From: Ruegeria pomeroyi | Lineage (GTDB): Bacteria > Pseudomonadota > Alphaproteobacteria > Rhodobacterales > Rhodobacteraceae | NCBI RefSeq assembly: GCF_021405525.1 | Contig: NZ_JAGQAG010000001.1 | Span: forward strand, 1,240,001 to 1,304,000 | DNA length: 64,000 nt | Reading direction: 5' to 3' | Part shown: in pieces, positions 52,601-62,143 of the stretch | Layout of the letters: every line of letters begins with the position of its first letter | Numbering within the stretch: the stretch's first letter is position 1 | Notes under the pieces: generated by a model | Seen by the model: the letters and a program-made list of their open reading frames with translations, nothing else | What the model was told of the DNA's origin: nothing | The model's database searches: none | Position numbers and translations under genes: made by a program

Positions 52601-52699
52601 ATCAAGTCGCGGAAGGCACCTTTGACGACATTTCCTTACCCGGCGGAAGCCGCGTCCGAACTGCGTTTCGCGGCCGGTACCGACGGTAAAGCTGCGGAA

Positions 52700-52894
52700 T
52701 CAGCGTCCGGTGGCACCGCCGCGTGGCCCGCGGTAGAAGTCGCTGCGCGCCTGACGGCGGGCGGCGATCTCGCGGTCCCATTGCGCCTGATCGACGCCCG
52801 CAGGCGCGGTGCCATAGCCGGTTGGACCGGGATCACAGGCCGCCAGTGCAATGGCCGCGATCATCAGGGTCACAAGGAGTGCAGGGTTCGGCAT
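52700..52894 (-). CDS. Small putative lipoprotein
   Basis: 64 residues. MPNPALLVTLMIAAIALAAC has a lipobox (LAAC), predicting lipidation at Cys20. The mature part is short, Gly/Arg-rich and without recognisable domain. GGGAGGATC before 52894 is a good ribosome-binding site. It follows the second MerR gene in the same direction. Function unknown. Confidence 0.65.
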   Translation of the reverse strand: MPNPALLVTLMIAAIALAACDPGPTGYGTAPAGVDQAQWDREIAARRQARSDFYRGPRGGATGR

Positions 52895-53014
52895 CTGATC
52901 CTCCCGCAAAGGCCCCGCCGGCAGGTGCAGGGCAGGGTCCAGCCTGCGCCAGGCAGGGATCAAAGGCAACCCATCGGCGCGCGCGCCCGGATCACGTTTG
53001 CGGCAAGGAGCGGT

Positions 53015-53383
53015 TTACTTGATGCCTTTGGCGGTTTGTTCACGCAGCTGCTGCAACTCGCTCATGGCTTCTTCCAGTTGCTGCTGTTGCAGGCGCAATT
53101 CGTTCATCTGGCGGTCGGCCATTTCGACAAAGGCGGTCATCTGCGCCTGGTTGCCTTCGTCCTCGTAGATCAGCAGCCACTGACGGATTTCTTCCAGCGC
53201 AAATCCAAAGCGTCGGCCGCGCATGATCAGCTTCATCCGCGCCCGTTCGCGGGCGCCGTAGTAGCGGGCACGCCCTTCGCGGTCGGGCTGGAGGAGTTCG
53301 ATATACTCGTAATATCTGAGCGTGCGCGGGGTCACGTCGAACTCGGCGCACATCTCCTTGAATGACAAACGCGTCTCGGGCAT
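53015..53383 (-). CDS. MerR family regulator, second copy
   Basis: 122 residues. The HTH region [20 protein letters not shown] closely matches the other MerR protein 900 bp away, and so does RMKLIMRGRRFGFALEEIRQ. A C-terminal Gln-rich coiled coil (NELRLQQQQLEEAMSELQQL) follows. AAGGAGA before 53383 fixes the start. It is divergent from two hotdog thioesterase genes and probably controls them or the same acyl-CoA pathway. Confidence 0.88.
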   Translation of the reverse strand: MPETRLSFKEMCAEFDVTPRTLRYYEYIELLQPDREGRARYYGARERARMKLIMRGRRFGFALEEIRQWLLIYEDEGNQAQMTAFVEMADRQMNELRLQQQQLEEAMSELQQLREQTAKGIK

Positions 53384-53500
53384 GTCCAATCTCCTTGCCC
53401 GCAACCTAGGGGCTTGCGAATTCCAGCGCAACTGCCGGGCTTGCCCTTTGTGTCGCGGCCTGCTCATAAAGGAGCGGAACAAAGGCGGGATCGCAAGCGC

Positions 53501-53920
53501 ATGACAGACAAGGTGAAACTGGCCCGGCAATTCATCCAGGCGATACCCCATGCCAAGGCGCTGGGGCTGGAGTTGACCCATATCGGTCAGGGCGAGGCCG
53601 AGATTTCCATGCCCTACAACCCCGATCTGGTGGGCGATCCGCGTACCGGTGTCATTCATGGTGGCGCGGTGTCGGCGATGCTGGACACCTGCTGCGGCGC
53701 CGCAGTCATGAGTCATCCCGCAGCGCCGGGCGGAACTGCGACAATCGACCTCAGGATCGACTACATGCGGGCCGCGACCCCGGGGCAGACCATCACCACC
53801 CGTGCGACCTGTCATCATATCACCCGCAATGTGGCCTTTGTTCGTGCTGTTGCCACCGATGACGATACCGACCGACCCGTCGCCACCGCTGCCGGTGCGT
53901 TTACCGTGGAGGGTCGCTGA
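53501..53920 (+). CDS. PaaI-type hotdog thioesterase
   Basis: 139 residues, single hotdog domain. The family motif is GVIHGGAVSAMLDTCCGAAV, with the catalytic Asp in that helix. It should hydrolyse aromatic or medium-chain acyl-CoAs. ATG 53501 was chosen as giving the normal domain length; the frame upstream is non-coding. It is one base from the second thioesterase. Confidence 0.87.
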   Translation: MTDKVKLARQFIQAIPHAKALGLELTHIGQGEAEISMPYNPDLVGDPRTGVIHGGAVSAMLDTCCGAAVMSHPAAPGGTATIDLRIDYMRAATPGQTITTRATCHHITRNVAFVRAVATDDDTDRPVATAAGAFTVEGR

Positions 53921-53921
53921 G

Positions 53922-54440
53922 ATGGCCCGGACCCGTCCCGAACCGATGCAGGTGGTCAAGCAGCGCCGCGATGCCGCGTTGAACGCGCTGGTCAGCGGCG
54001 TGCCCTATATCCGCTTTCTGGGCATCACCTTTGACCGGCGCGGGGATGAGCTGACCGGGGTGCTGAATTTCGACGACAAGCTGATCGGCAACCCGTTCCT
54101 GCCCGCCATTCACGGCGGGGTGACGGCGGCGTTTCTCGAGGTGACGGCAATCATCACCCTCAGTTGGGCGCATCTGTTCGAACGGATCGAGAGCGGTGAC
54201 CTGGCGCCCGAGGATATTCTGACCGACGAGAATATGCGCTTTCCCAAGACCATCGACTTTACCATCGACTACCTGCGCTCGGGCCTGCCGCGCGACGCCT
54301 ATGCGCGCGCCTATATCAGCCGCGCCGGGCGGCGCTATGCCTCGGTCCGGGTCGAGGCATGGCAGGACCACCATGACAAGCTTTATGCGCAGGGGACCGG
54401 GCATTTCCTGATGCCGCAGGATCCCAAGCCCGAAAGCTGA
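53922..54440 (+). CDS. Second hotdog-fold thioesterase-like protein
   Basis: 172 residues. The hotdog helix AIHGGVTAAFLEVTAIITLS retains HGG but has Glu instead of Asp in the position after the Leu. A longer N-terminus (about 35 residues) and a C-terminal TGHFLMPQ strand are present. GGAGGG upstream marks ATG 53922. Together with the preceding gene it may form a heteromeric thioesterase, an inference from adjacency. Confidence 0.8.
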   Translation: MARTRPEPMQVVKQRRDAALNALVSGVPYIRFLGITFDRRGDELTGVLNFDDKLIGNPFLPAIHGGVTAAFLEVTAIITLSWAHLFERIESGDLAPEDILTDENMRFPKTIDFTIDYLRSGLPRDAYARAYISRAGRRYASVRVEAWQDHHDKLYAQGTGHFLMPQDPKPES

Positions 54441-54447
54441 GCGGTAC

Positions 54448-55773
54448 ATGTCCGACGCGGCCCCGATCACGCATCAGCGGGTGTTGAAGATCGCCGTTCC
54501 GATCATGCTGGCCAACATGACCGTGCCGATCCTTGGCGCGGTGGATACCGCCGTGGTGGGGCAGATCCCCCAGGCCGCACCCATCGCCGCCGTTGGCGTC
54601 GGCGCGATCATCCTGTCGGCGATCTACTGGATCTTTGGCTTTCTGCGCATGGGCACTGCCGGCTTGACGGCGCAGGCCCATGGGGCAGGGCAAGAGGGCG
54701 AGGTTGCCGCCCTGCTGACCCGCTCGCTGATGATCGGTGTGGCAGGCGGAGTCGCACTGATTCTGCTGCAACTGCCGATCTATTGGGGCGCGTTGGCCGT
54801 CAGCCCGGCCAGCGCCGAGGTCGAGACGCTGGCACGCGGCTACATGTCCATCCGCATCTGGTCGGCCCCCGCCGCCATCGCCATCTACGGCATCACTGGC
54901 TGGCTCATCGCGCTGGAGCGCACACGGGCGGTGCTGGTGCTGCAACTGTGGATGAACGGGCTCAACATGGGGCTCGACCTGTGGTTCGTGCTTGGTCTCG
55001 GCTGGGGGGTGAACGGGGTTGCCTTTGCCACTTTCCTGGCCGAGTGGACCGGGCTCGCCTTTGGCCTCTGGCTCTGCCGCGATGCCTTTCTGAACCCGCG
55101 CTGGCGCGACTGGGCGCGGGTGTTCGAGGCCGCCCGCCTGCGCCGCATGGCGGTGGTCAACACCGATATCCTGATCCGCTCGATGCTGCTTCAGGCGATC
55201 TTCGTCAGCTTCCTGTTGCTCGGCGGGCGGTTCGGCGATGTGACGCTGGCGGCCAACCAGGTCTTGCTGCAATTCGTCCATATCACCGGCTATGCGTTGG
55301 ACGGCTTTGCCTTTGCCGCCGAGTCGCTGGTGGGGCAGGCCTTTGGCGCCGGTGCGGTGGCCCGGCTCAGGCGCGCGGCATGGATGACCAGCCTCTGGGG
55401 ACTGGTGCTGGCTCTGTTGCTGGCGGTGGTGTTCTGGGCGCTCGGGCCCTGGCTGATCGACGTGATGACCAAGGATCCGAGCGTGCAACTGGCGGCTCGC
55501 GATTATCTGGCCTGGATGGTGGCGGCGCCGCTCTTGATCCTGGCACTGGTGATGTTCGATGGCATCTTTATCGGCGCCACCCGCTCGGCCGACATGCGCA
55601 ACATGATGGCGCTCTCGGCGGCGATCTACTTCGCTGCCGTCTGGCTGCTGATCGAGCCCTACGGCAATCACGGGTTGTGGATGGCGCTGACGATCTCCTT
55701 CATCGCGCGCGGCATCACGCTGGGCCTGCGCTATCCGGCGCTGGAGCGCGCGGCGGTCAGTCCAACAGGCTGA
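54448..55773 (+). CDS. MATE family efflux transporter (DinF-like)
   Basis: 441 residues with twelve hydrophobic helices in two halves. Typical stretches are IAVPIMLANMTVPILGAVDT and GFLRMGTAGLTAQAHGAGQE in the N-half and ESLVGQAFGAGAVARLRRAA in the C-half. MATE proteins export organic cations or toxic metabolites in exchange for Na+ or H+. It follows the thioesterases by seven bases, and its 3' end overlaps the convergent arsC by 17 bp. Confidence 0.92.
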   Translation: MSDAAPITHQRVLKIAVPIMLANMTVPILGAVDTAVVGQIPQAAPIAAVGVGAIILSAIYWIFGFLRMGTAGLTAQAHGAGQEGEVAALLTRSLMIGVAGGVALILLQLPIYWGALAVSPASAEVETLARGYMSIRIWSAPAAIAIYGITGWLIALERTRAVLVLQLWMNGLNMGLDLWFVLGLGWGVNGVAFATFLAEWTGLAFGLWLCRDAFLNPRWRDWARVFEAARLRRMAVVNTDILIRSMLLQAIFVSFLLLGGRFGDVTLAANQVLLQFVHITGYALDGFAFAAESLVGQAFGAGAVARLRRAAWMTSLWGLVLALLLAVVFWALGPWLIDVMTKDPSVQLAARDYLAWMVAAPLLILALVMFDGIFIGATRSADMRNMMALSAAIYFAAVWLLIEPYGNHGLWMALTISFIARGITLGLRYPALERAAVSPTG

Positions 55774-56101
55774 GCAGGTCCTCGGGTGGGCGCCCGATCA
55801 CCGCCCGGTCGCCCTTGATCGCCAGCGGCCGTTCGATCAGCACCGGGTTTTCCGCCATGGCGGCCAGCAGAACCTCGTCGGGGTCGCTCTTGCTGAGACC
55901 CAGTTCCTTGAACCGCGCCTCGCCCGTACGCATCATCGCGATGGCCGCAACCCCCAGCGCCGCCTGCGCCGCGCGCAACTCCTCCAGGCTCGGCGCCTGC
56001 TCCAGATAGCGCCGGACGTCGATCCCGACGCCCCGCTCTTCGAGCAATGCCAGACCCTGCCGCGATTTCGAGCAGCGCGGATTATGCCAGTATTCGATCA
56101 C
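55757..56101 (-). CDS. arsC: ArsC/Spx-family reductase (arsenate reductase type)
   Basis: 114 residues of the glutaredoxin-like ArsC family. The active site is [17 protein letters not shown] with Cys10, and the later Arg is in [14 protein letters not shown]. No arsenite pump or arsR lies nearby, so a role outside arsenic resistance is quite possible. Its start overlaps pyrD's stop (ATGA); it forms the distal part of that operon. Confidence 0.86.
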   Translation of the reverse strand: MIEYWHNPRCSKSRQGLALLEERGVGIDVRRYLEQAPSLEELRAAQAALGVAAIAMMRTGEARFKELGLSKSDPDEVLLAAMAENPVLIERPLAIKGDRAVIGRPPEDLLSLLD

Positions 56102-57156
56102 AGCCAGTCCTTTCTTCCGGTTCCCACCGCCTCGGCGACCGAGGCGAAGCCGTCCCGCGCCAAAAGCGCATCGAGCCCGCGCGCGATCTCAGCCGCCAGC
56201 GCGACACCGCCGTAGACCATCGCGGTATAGAACTGCACCGCCGAGGCACCGGCGCGGATCTTGGCATAGGCCTGTTCGGCATTGCTGATGCCGCCGACGC
56301 CGATCAACGGGATCTCTCCCTCGGTCAGCGCCGACAGCCGCGCCAGTACTCGGGTCGATTTGTCGAACAGCGGCGCACCCGACAGCCCGCCCGCCTCGCC
56401 CTTGTGGGGGCTTTTCAGCCCCTCGCGCGACAGGGTGGTGTTGGTGGCAATCACCGCATCCACACCCGTATCACGCGCCACGGCTGCGATATCGGCGATC
56501 TCGTCCTCGCTGAGGTCCGGCGCGATTTTCAGGAACACCGGGATCGGCCGGGCCAGCGCATCGCGGGTCTCGATCACGCCCGAGAGCAGCGCAGTAAGCG
56601 CCGCGCGCCCTTGCAGGTCGCGCAGTTTCTCGGTGTTGGGCGAGCTGACGTTGACCGTCGCGAAATCCAGATGCGCCGCGCAATGCGCCAGCACGCGGGC
56701 GAAATCGCCGGGCCGGTCGGTGCTGTCCTTGTTCGCCCCCAGATTGAGACCGATCACCGCGTCACGGGGGCGCTTTGCCAGTCGCGCGGCAATCGCCTCC
56801 ATCCCTTGGTTGTTGAAGCCGAACCGGTTGATCGCGGCGCGGTCCTCGGTCAGGCGAAACAGGCGCGGGCGCGGGTTGCCGGGTTGCGGGCGCGGCGTGG
56901 CCGCCCCCACCTCGATAAACCCGAAGCCTGCGCGCGCCAGCGGCGCCAGCGCCTCGGCATTCTTGTCGAACCCCGCCGCCAGCCCCACCGGGTTGGGCAG
57001 GTCCAGCCCCGCCATCCGCGTGCGCAGCCGGGGTGAGGTCACCGGGCCGGGCAGGGGCACCAGCCCCGCTTGCAGCGCCTTGATCGACAGGCCATGCGCG
57101 GTTTCCGGGTCCAGCCGGTGCAGGGCCGCCAGCCCCAATCTCTCGATCATCTTCAT
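56098..57156 (-). CDS. pyrD: Dihydroorotate dehydrogenase, quinone-dependent (class 2)
   Basis: 352 residues. It oxidises dihydroorotate to orotate, passing electrons to membrane quinone. FMN and substrate motifs are [47 protein letters not shown] with the class-2 catalytic Ser, and [10 protein letters not shown]. The amphipathic N-terminus ([20 protein letters not shown]) is the membrane-binding part. It overlaps neighbours at both ends (ATGA). Confidence 0.95.
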   Translation of the reverse strand: MKMIERLGLAALHRLDPETAHGLSIKALQAGLVPLPGPVTSPRLRTRMAGLDLPNPVGLAAGFDKNAEALAPLARAGFGFIEVGAATPRPQPGNPRPRLFRLTEDRAAINRFGFNNQGMEAIAARLAKRPRDAVIGLNLGANKDSTDRPGDFARVLAHCAAHLDFATVNVSSPNTEKLRDLQGRAALTALLSGVIETRDALARPIPVFLKIAPDLSEDEIADIAAVARDTGVDAVIATNTTLSREGLKSPHKGEAGGLSGAPLFDKSTRVLARLSALTEGEIPLIGVGGISNAEQAYAKIRAGASAVQFYTAMVYGGVALAAEIARGLDALLARDGFASVAEAVGTGRKDWL

Positions 57157-57584
57157 CCGAAGCTGGTGCCCCCTGTGCCGGGTTTGGTGCGGATCAGGCG
57201 CGAGGTTTCGACCGCCGCCTGCCGGTGAACCACCGCCTGCCGATAGGCGGGGTCGGTCACCATCTCCAGAAACGCATGGGCATTGGGGTAGCGGGCGATG
57301 AACATCTCGTCCCAGACCTCGTCGCCGGGGCCGATCAGCACGGTCTGAAACGTGCCGCGCCAGACGATCGAGGCGCCCAGCCGCGCGATGATCGGCGCGG
57401 TCTCGCGGCCATAATTGCGATAGGCCTCAGCCCCGCTCAGCCCGGCACCGGCCAGCGCGTGGCCCTCGGGATAGGCGGCGTGGTCGCGAAACTTCACCAG
57501 GTTCAGCATCTCGATCGGGTGGTCGCGGTCCAGCGCCTTGAACGCTTCGAACTGGTCGCGGTCGGGGTCGATGTAACCTGTCAT
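57153..57584 (-). CDS. DUF1330-type ferredoxin-fold protein
   Basis: 143 residues. The ferredoxin-like dimeric barrel is suggested by [13 protein letters not shown] and the repeated strand-helix pattern around [17 protein letters not shown]. Family members resemble small monooxygenases or binding proteins; no cofactor site is evident. AGGAGATGAC before 57584 supports this start. It overlaps the DUF952 gene upstream and pyrD downstream by four bases each. Confidence 0.78.
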   Translation of the reverse strand: MTGYIDPDRDQFEAFKALDRDHPIEMLNLVKFRDHAAYPEGHALAGAGLSGAEAYRNYGRETAPIIARLGASIVWRGTFQTVLIGPGDEVWDEMFIARYPNAHAFLEMVTDPAYRQAVVHRQAAVETSRLIRTKPGTGGTSFG

Positions 57585-57919
57585 GTCATCTCCTGCGGGA
57601 ATTGATGCATGCCATCCACCAGCGGCAGCGGCTGCGACCAGACCACATCCGACAGCCGCAATTCGCGGTAAAGATGCGGAAAGAGGGCACCGCCGCGCGA
57701 CACTTCCCATTTCAGTGCCTCGCCCATGGCATCCGCTTCGCAGGCCAGCAAGACCAGCCCCTCGGCCCCGGCAAAATGCTTGGCTGCCGTTTCCGCCGCC
57801 TGCTGGGCGGTCGAGAAATGCACGAACCCGTCGGCCAGGTCCACCGGTGCCCCGGCGCTCTGGCCGTCACGTGTCAGCGCCGCCCATTCGTCGGCCCGGA
57901 AAATCTTGTAGATCAGCAT
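57581..57919 (-). CDS. DUF952 family protein
   Basis: 112 residues. The opening MLIYKIFRADEWAALTRDGQ and LADGFVHFSTAQQAAETAAK are the DUF952 signature; the fold resembles ADP-ribosyltransferase-like glutathione-independent enzymes but the activity is unproven. It is the first gene of the DUF952-DUF1330-pyrD-arsC operon, all joined by ATGA overlaps. Confidence 0.85.
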   Translation of the reverse strand: MLIYKIFRADEWAALTRDGQSAGAPVDLADGFVHFSTAQQAAETAAKHFAGAEGLVLLACEADAMGEALKWEVSRGGALFPHLYRELRLSDVVWSQPLPLVDGMHQFPQEMT

Positions 57920-58036
57920 GGCCCGGTGATGCCTTGGGCAGGGGGAGGAATCAAGCGCGATTTCCCTCACGAGACCTTTGACTCCGCTCAATTCCGCGCG
58001 CACCATCACGCGCAATAACAACAGGGAGTTGATAGC

Positions 58037-59611
58037 ATGTTCACCCGTTTCATGACTTCGGTCGCGGCGCTGGGCCTGACGGCCGGCATGGCCGCCGCCG
58101 AATATAAGCTGACCATTCTGCATACCAACGATTTCCACGCCCGGTTCGAACCGATCAGCAAATATGACAGCGGGTGCAAGCCCGAAGAGAATACCGAAGG
58201 CAAGTGTTTCGGGGGCACCGCCCGCCTGGTGACCGCGATCGAGGCCGCCCGCGCCCGCGCCGGCAATTCCATCCTTGTCGATGGCGGCGACCAGTTCCAG
58301 GGGACGCTGTTCTATACCTACTACAAGGGCAAGGTTGCGGCCGAGTTCATGAACAAGCTCGGCTATGACGCGATGACCGTGGGCAACCACGAATTCGACG
58401 ACGGCCCCGAGGTGCTGCGCGGCTTCATGGATGCGGTGGGCTTTCCGGTCCTGATGTCCAATGCCGATTTCAGCGGCGAGGAGCTGCTGGCCACCAAGCT
58501 GCTGAAATCGACGGTGATCGAGAAGGGTGGGGAAAAGATCGGCCTGATCGGCCTGACGCCCGAGGATACCCATGAACTGGCCAGCCCCGGCCCGAATATC
58601 TCGTTCTCGGACCCGGTGCCTGCCGTGCAGGCCGAGGTTGACCGCCTGACCGCCGAGGGCGTGAACAAGATCATCGTCCTCAGCCATTCGGGCTATGGCA
58701 CCGACCAGCGTGTCGCGGCGGAAACGACCGGCGTCGACGTGATCGTGGGTGGTCATTCCAACACCTACCTGTCGAATGTCTCGGACAAGGCGTCGGGCCC
58801 CTATCCGACCGTGGTCAACGGGGTGCAGATCGTGCAGGCCTATGCCTATGGCAAGTTCCTGGGCGAGCTGAACGTCACCTTTGACGACGCTGGAAACGTC
58901 ACCGAGGCGGTGGGCGAGCCGCTGATCATGGACGCGGCTGTGTCCGAGGACGCCGCTACCGTCGCCCGCATCCAGGAACTGGCGGTGCCGCTGGAGGAGA
59001 TCCGCAGCAAGGTGGTGGCCAGCGCCGCAGCCCCGATCGAGGGCAGCCGCGATGTCTGTCGGGTGCAGGAATGCCAGATGGGCAATCTGGTCACCGACGC
59101 CATGCTGGACCGCGTCGCCGATCAGGGTGTCACCATCGCCATCGCCAATTCGGGCGGCCTGCGCGCATCGATCGACGCGGGCGACGTGACCATGGGCGAG
59201 GTGCTGACCGTACTGCCGTTCCAGAACACGCTGGCGACCTTCGAGGCCACGGGCGCCCTGATCGTCGAGGCGCTGGAAAACGGTGTCAGCCAGGTTGAAG
59301 AGGGCGCGGGACGCTTCCCGCAGGTCTCGGGCCTGACCTATGCCTGGGACAGCGCGCAGCCCGCCGGCAGCCGCATTGTCGAGGTCATGGTCGCCAGCGA
59401 GGACGGTTTTGTGCCTCTCGATCCGGCCGCGACCTACATGGTTGTGACCAACAACTATGTCCGCAATGGCGGTGACGGCTATGCGATGTTCTCGGGCGAC
59501 GACAAGAACGCCTATGACTACGGTCCCGATCTGGCCGATGTGACAGCGGAATACCTTGCCGCCAACGCGCCTTATCAGCCCTATGTGGATGGGCGCATCG
59601 TCAAGAAGTGA
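58037..59611 (+). CDS. Periplasmic 5'-nucleotidase/2',3'-cyclic phosphodiesterase family
   Basis: 524 residues with a signal peptide (MFTRFMTSVAALGLTAGMAA). The metallophosphoesterase domain (about 25-300) has LTILHTNDFHARFEP, VDGGDQFQGT, MTVGNHEFDDG and VGGHSNTYL; the C-terminal 5'-nucleotidase domain (about 330-500) includes NSGGLRASIDAGD and NYVRNGGDGYAMF. It dephosphorylates external nucleotides to nucleosides, feeding salvage pathways such as the cdd-deo-add-upp operon elsewhere in the window. It is followed closely by a convergent gene. Confidence 0.92.
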   Translation: MFTRFMTSVAALGLTAGMAAAEYKLTILHTNDFHARFEPISKYDSGCKPEENTEGKCFGGTARLVTAIEAARARAGNSILVDGGDQFQGTLFYTYYKGKVAAEFMNKLGYDAMTVGNHEFDDGPEVLRGFMDAVGFPVLMSNADFSGEELLATKLLKSTVIEKGGEKIGLIGLTPEDTHELASPGPNISFSDPVPAVQAEVDRLTAEGVNKIIVLSHSGYGTDQRVAAETTGVDVIVGGHSNTYLSNVSDKASGPYPTVVNGVQIVQAYAYGKFLGELNVTFDDAGNVTEAVGEPLIMDAAVSEDAATVARIQELAVPLEEIRSKVVASAAAPIEGSRDVCRVQECQMGNLVTDAMLDRVADQGVTIAIANSGGLRASIDAGDVTMGEVLTVLPFQNTLATFEATGALIVEALENGVSQVEEGAGRFPQVSGLTYAWDSAQPAGSRIVEVMVASEDGFVPLDPAATYMVVTNNYVRNGGDGYAMFSGDDKNAYDYGPDLADVTAEYLAANAPYQPYVDGRIVKK

Positions 59612-59614
59612 CCG

Positions 59615-61363
59615 TCAGACTCTGGCCTGGCCCAACTCGGGCCAGAGCCCGGGGTCGAGACCTGCGATGAATGGCGCAAGCATGGCCTCATGCTTGCGCC
59701 ATTTGCCGACCGAGCGGGTGTGCACCGGCTGGCGCAACTGGTTTGCGCTGAGTGTCAGCACCTGGCCTGCCGCCTGATCGGGTCGCGCCATTTCGGGCAC
59801 CCAGTCCAGCCCCAGATGTGCGGCCAGCCGGTGGCTGGCGCCCTCTACATCCGCCACCAGATCCTCGTAAGCCAGATCCAGGATCCGGCCCGGGAACTCC
59901 GCATGCCAATGCGCCATCATCCGGGCATACAGGTTGAACCGATGCGCCATGGCCCGCAGGTCATAGGCATAGTTCAGCGCCGATCCCGCCAGATGCGCCT
60001 GCCACAGCGACAGCGCCACATCGCGCGGGTCGCGCCGCAGGTGGATCACCCGCGCATCCGCCCGCGCCGTCAGCAGGAACCCCACCAGCCGATAGTTCTC
60101 GGGCATCTTGTCGGTATAGAACCGGGTGCCGTCGGGCAGGGCGGGCAGGCTCTCGGCCTCACCTTTGCGGAAGGTGGCGCGCGCCTGTTCATCGAATGGC
60201 AGGTTGCCGTTGATCAAGGGGGCCAGCAGCCGACCCGGCGCGATGCGCTCGCCCAGCGGATGTACCGCCGGATGCGCGCCCAGCATTGCCTCGGTTAGAG
60301 AGGTGCCGGATCGCGGCAGGCCCAGCACATAGACCGGTGCCACACCATCGCCCGACCCGTCACGGTCCGCGCCCGGCCCGAACCGCGCCATCAGCGCCTC
60401 GCTCAGCCGGGTGTCGGCCCCGGCGTCATAGGGCATCAACCGCGCCATCGCTGCATTGGCGCGGGTCAGGTGTTTGGCAAACCCGTCCTCGTCTCCCGCT
60501 TGTGCGGCGATCCGGGCCAGTGCGAAATGCAACTGCCCCTTGGTCGGGCCGCTGTCATCGGCGGCCTTCAGCGCCGCCAGCGCCTGTGGGATCAACGCGG
60601 CGTTTTCCGCGCCCGAATTGATCTGCGCCAGTTGCTCCAGCGCCTCAGGCTGTCCCGGCGTGATCTCCAGCACCGCCCGGTACTGTTCCTTGGCGGCCTC
60701 GGTCTGACCCTGTTCCACCTGCCGCATTGCCAGCGCCAGCCGGGCCGGAACATGACCCGGGGCCAGTGCCACCGCCCGTTCCGCCACGGTGCGGGCCGCA
60801 TCGGGCCGGTCGGCCCGCGCCAGTGGCAGCGACAGCGCGATCAGCGCCTCGACATTGCCCGGCTCAAGCTCTGCCGCGCGTTCGAGATCGGCCAGTGCCC
60901 CCATCTCGTCACCCGTTTGTCCCAACAGCCGGGCCCTGAGCAGATACCCGCGCGCCTGACCGGGATACAGCGCGATCACGCTGTCCACCGCAGCCTTCGC
61001 TGCCACGTCATCGCCCCGTGCCATTCCAACCTGCGCCAGCAGCGCCCAGGCCCCGGCGTCCTGCGGGTTCGCATCGGTCAGCTGTCTCAGGTGCATGTCG
61101 GCCTCGTCCGTGCGTCCCAACAGCACCAACGTCTGTGCCAGATTGCGCCGGGCGTCATGGAAATCGGGGGCAAGCTTCAACGCCAGCTGGAAATGCGGCA
61201 GCCCGGCCTTGTGCCGGCCCATCCCGCATTCGGCGATCCCGGCGATGTTCATCCAGCCGGGATGGGCCTTGTCGGCTTTCAACCCCTTGCGGGCCAACCG
61301 CTGCGCGGTGCGGAAGTCGCCGCCCTGGACGGCGCGCTGTGCCTGAGAGATGTCGTTCTGCAC
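59615..61363 (-). CDS. TPR-repeat sulfotransferase
   Basis: 582 residues. The N-terminal half (about 1-290) is a run of TPR helices (for example GWMNIAGIAECGMGRHKAGL). The C-terminal half is a sulfotransferase with PAPS motifs VLGLPRSGTSLTEAML and RVIHLRRDPRDVALSLWQAH. TPR-sulfotransferase fusions are common in alphaproteobacteria; likely acceptors are surface or protein tyrosine targets, unproven. The start is GTG 61363, with GGAG at a fitting distance. A 15-bp perfect inverted repeat lies in its last 90 bases. Confidence 0.88.
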   Translation of the reverse strand: MQNDISQAQRAVQGGDFRTAQRLARKGLKADKAHPGWMNIAGIAECGMGRHKAGLPHFQLALKLAPDFHDARRNLAQTLVLLGRTDEADMHLRQLTDANPQDAGAWALLAQVGMARGDDVAAKAAVDSVIALYPGQARGYLLRARLLGQTGDEMGALADLERAAELEPGNVEALIALSLPLARADRPDAARTVAERAVALAPGHVPARLALAMRQVEQGQTEAAKEQYRAVLEITPGQPEALEQLAQINSGAENAALIPQALAALKAADDSGPTKGQLHFALARIAAQAGDEDGFAKHLTRANAAMARLMPYDAGADTRLSEALMARFGPGADRDGSGDGVAPVYVLGLPRSGTSLTEAMLGAHPAVHPLGERIAPGRLLAPLINGNLPFDEQARATFRKGEAESLPALPDGTRFYTDKMPENYRLVGFLLTARADARVIHLRRDPRDVALSLWQAHLAGSALNYAYDLRAMAHRFNLYARMMAHWHAEFPGRILDLAYEDLVADVEGASHRLAAHLGLDWVPEMARPDQAAGQVLTLSANQLRQPVHTRSVGKWRKHEAMLAPFIAGLDPGLWPELGQARV

Positions 61364-61504
61364 CTTGAGCTGTCTCCGTTACAGGATGAGCACAGGTTTA
61401 GGGTGCAAGGCGCGGGGCCGCAACCGCCGCGGCCTTGGACACACGGGTTGACGCAGGGCAGGAAGATCATATAATTAACGAAATGGTTAAATAATGGGTG
61501 CCCC

Positions 61505-62134
61505 ATGAAACTGCATGTCTTTCCTCCGTCCCCGAACTCTCGCAAGGTGCTTGTGGTCAACGCCCATTTGGGTCTGAACCTGCCGCTGGAATTGGTCAAT
61601 CTTGCCACCGGCGAGCAGCACGCCCCGGGATTTGTTGCCCTCAACCCAAATGCCAAGGTGCCGGTGCTCGAATATGAAGACGGCGGCACGCTCTGGGAAT
61701 CGAACGCCATCATGGCGCGGCTCTGTGCCGAGGCTGACACATCGCTCTGGCCGAAATCCGACATCCGCTATGATATCCTGCGCTGGCAGTTCTGGGAGAC
61801 CGCGCATTGGACGCCTGCGCTCTCGCCGTTCATCAGCCGCCATATCTTTGGCCAGATGGATGCCGATCTGGAAGCCGCCACTACGCAGACCGCCAGATAC
61901 GGGGCCGTTCTCGATACGCATCTGGCCCGGCGCGACTGGCTGGTTGGCGACGGGGTGACGCTGGCCGATATCTCGGTCGCCTGCATTCTCAGCCTGCGCG
62001 ATCAGTGCCACTATCCGCTGGACGGCTTTGCCAATATCCACCGCTGGATCGCGGCGGTCGAGGCACTGCCGGCCTGGCAGATCGCCGAGGCCCAGGTGCA
62101 AGAGGTGCTGGCCAAGGTGCAGGCGGCCTCGTAA
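61505..62134 (+). CDS. Glutathione S-transferase family protein
   Basis: 209 residues. The thioredoxin-like domain starts MKLHVFPPSPNSRKVLVVNA, with Ser in the catalytic NSRK loop and VPVLEYEDGGTLWESNAI at the end of the G-site. The helical C-domain contains LVGDGVTLADISVAC, the N-capping box of GSTs. It is a single gene or pairs with the SRAP gene 9 bp downstream. Confidence 0.9.
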   Translation: MKLHVFPPSPNSRKVLVVNAHLGLNLPLELVNLATGEQHAPGFVALNPNAKVPVLEYEDGGTLWESNAIMARLCAEADTSLWPKSDIRYDILRWQFWETAHWTPALSPFISRHIFGQMDADLEAATTQTARYGAVLDTHLARRDWLVGDGVTLADISVACILSLRDQCHYPLDGFANIHRWIAAVEALPAWQIAEAQVQEVLAKVQAAS

Positions 62135-62143
62135 CCTGCCGCC

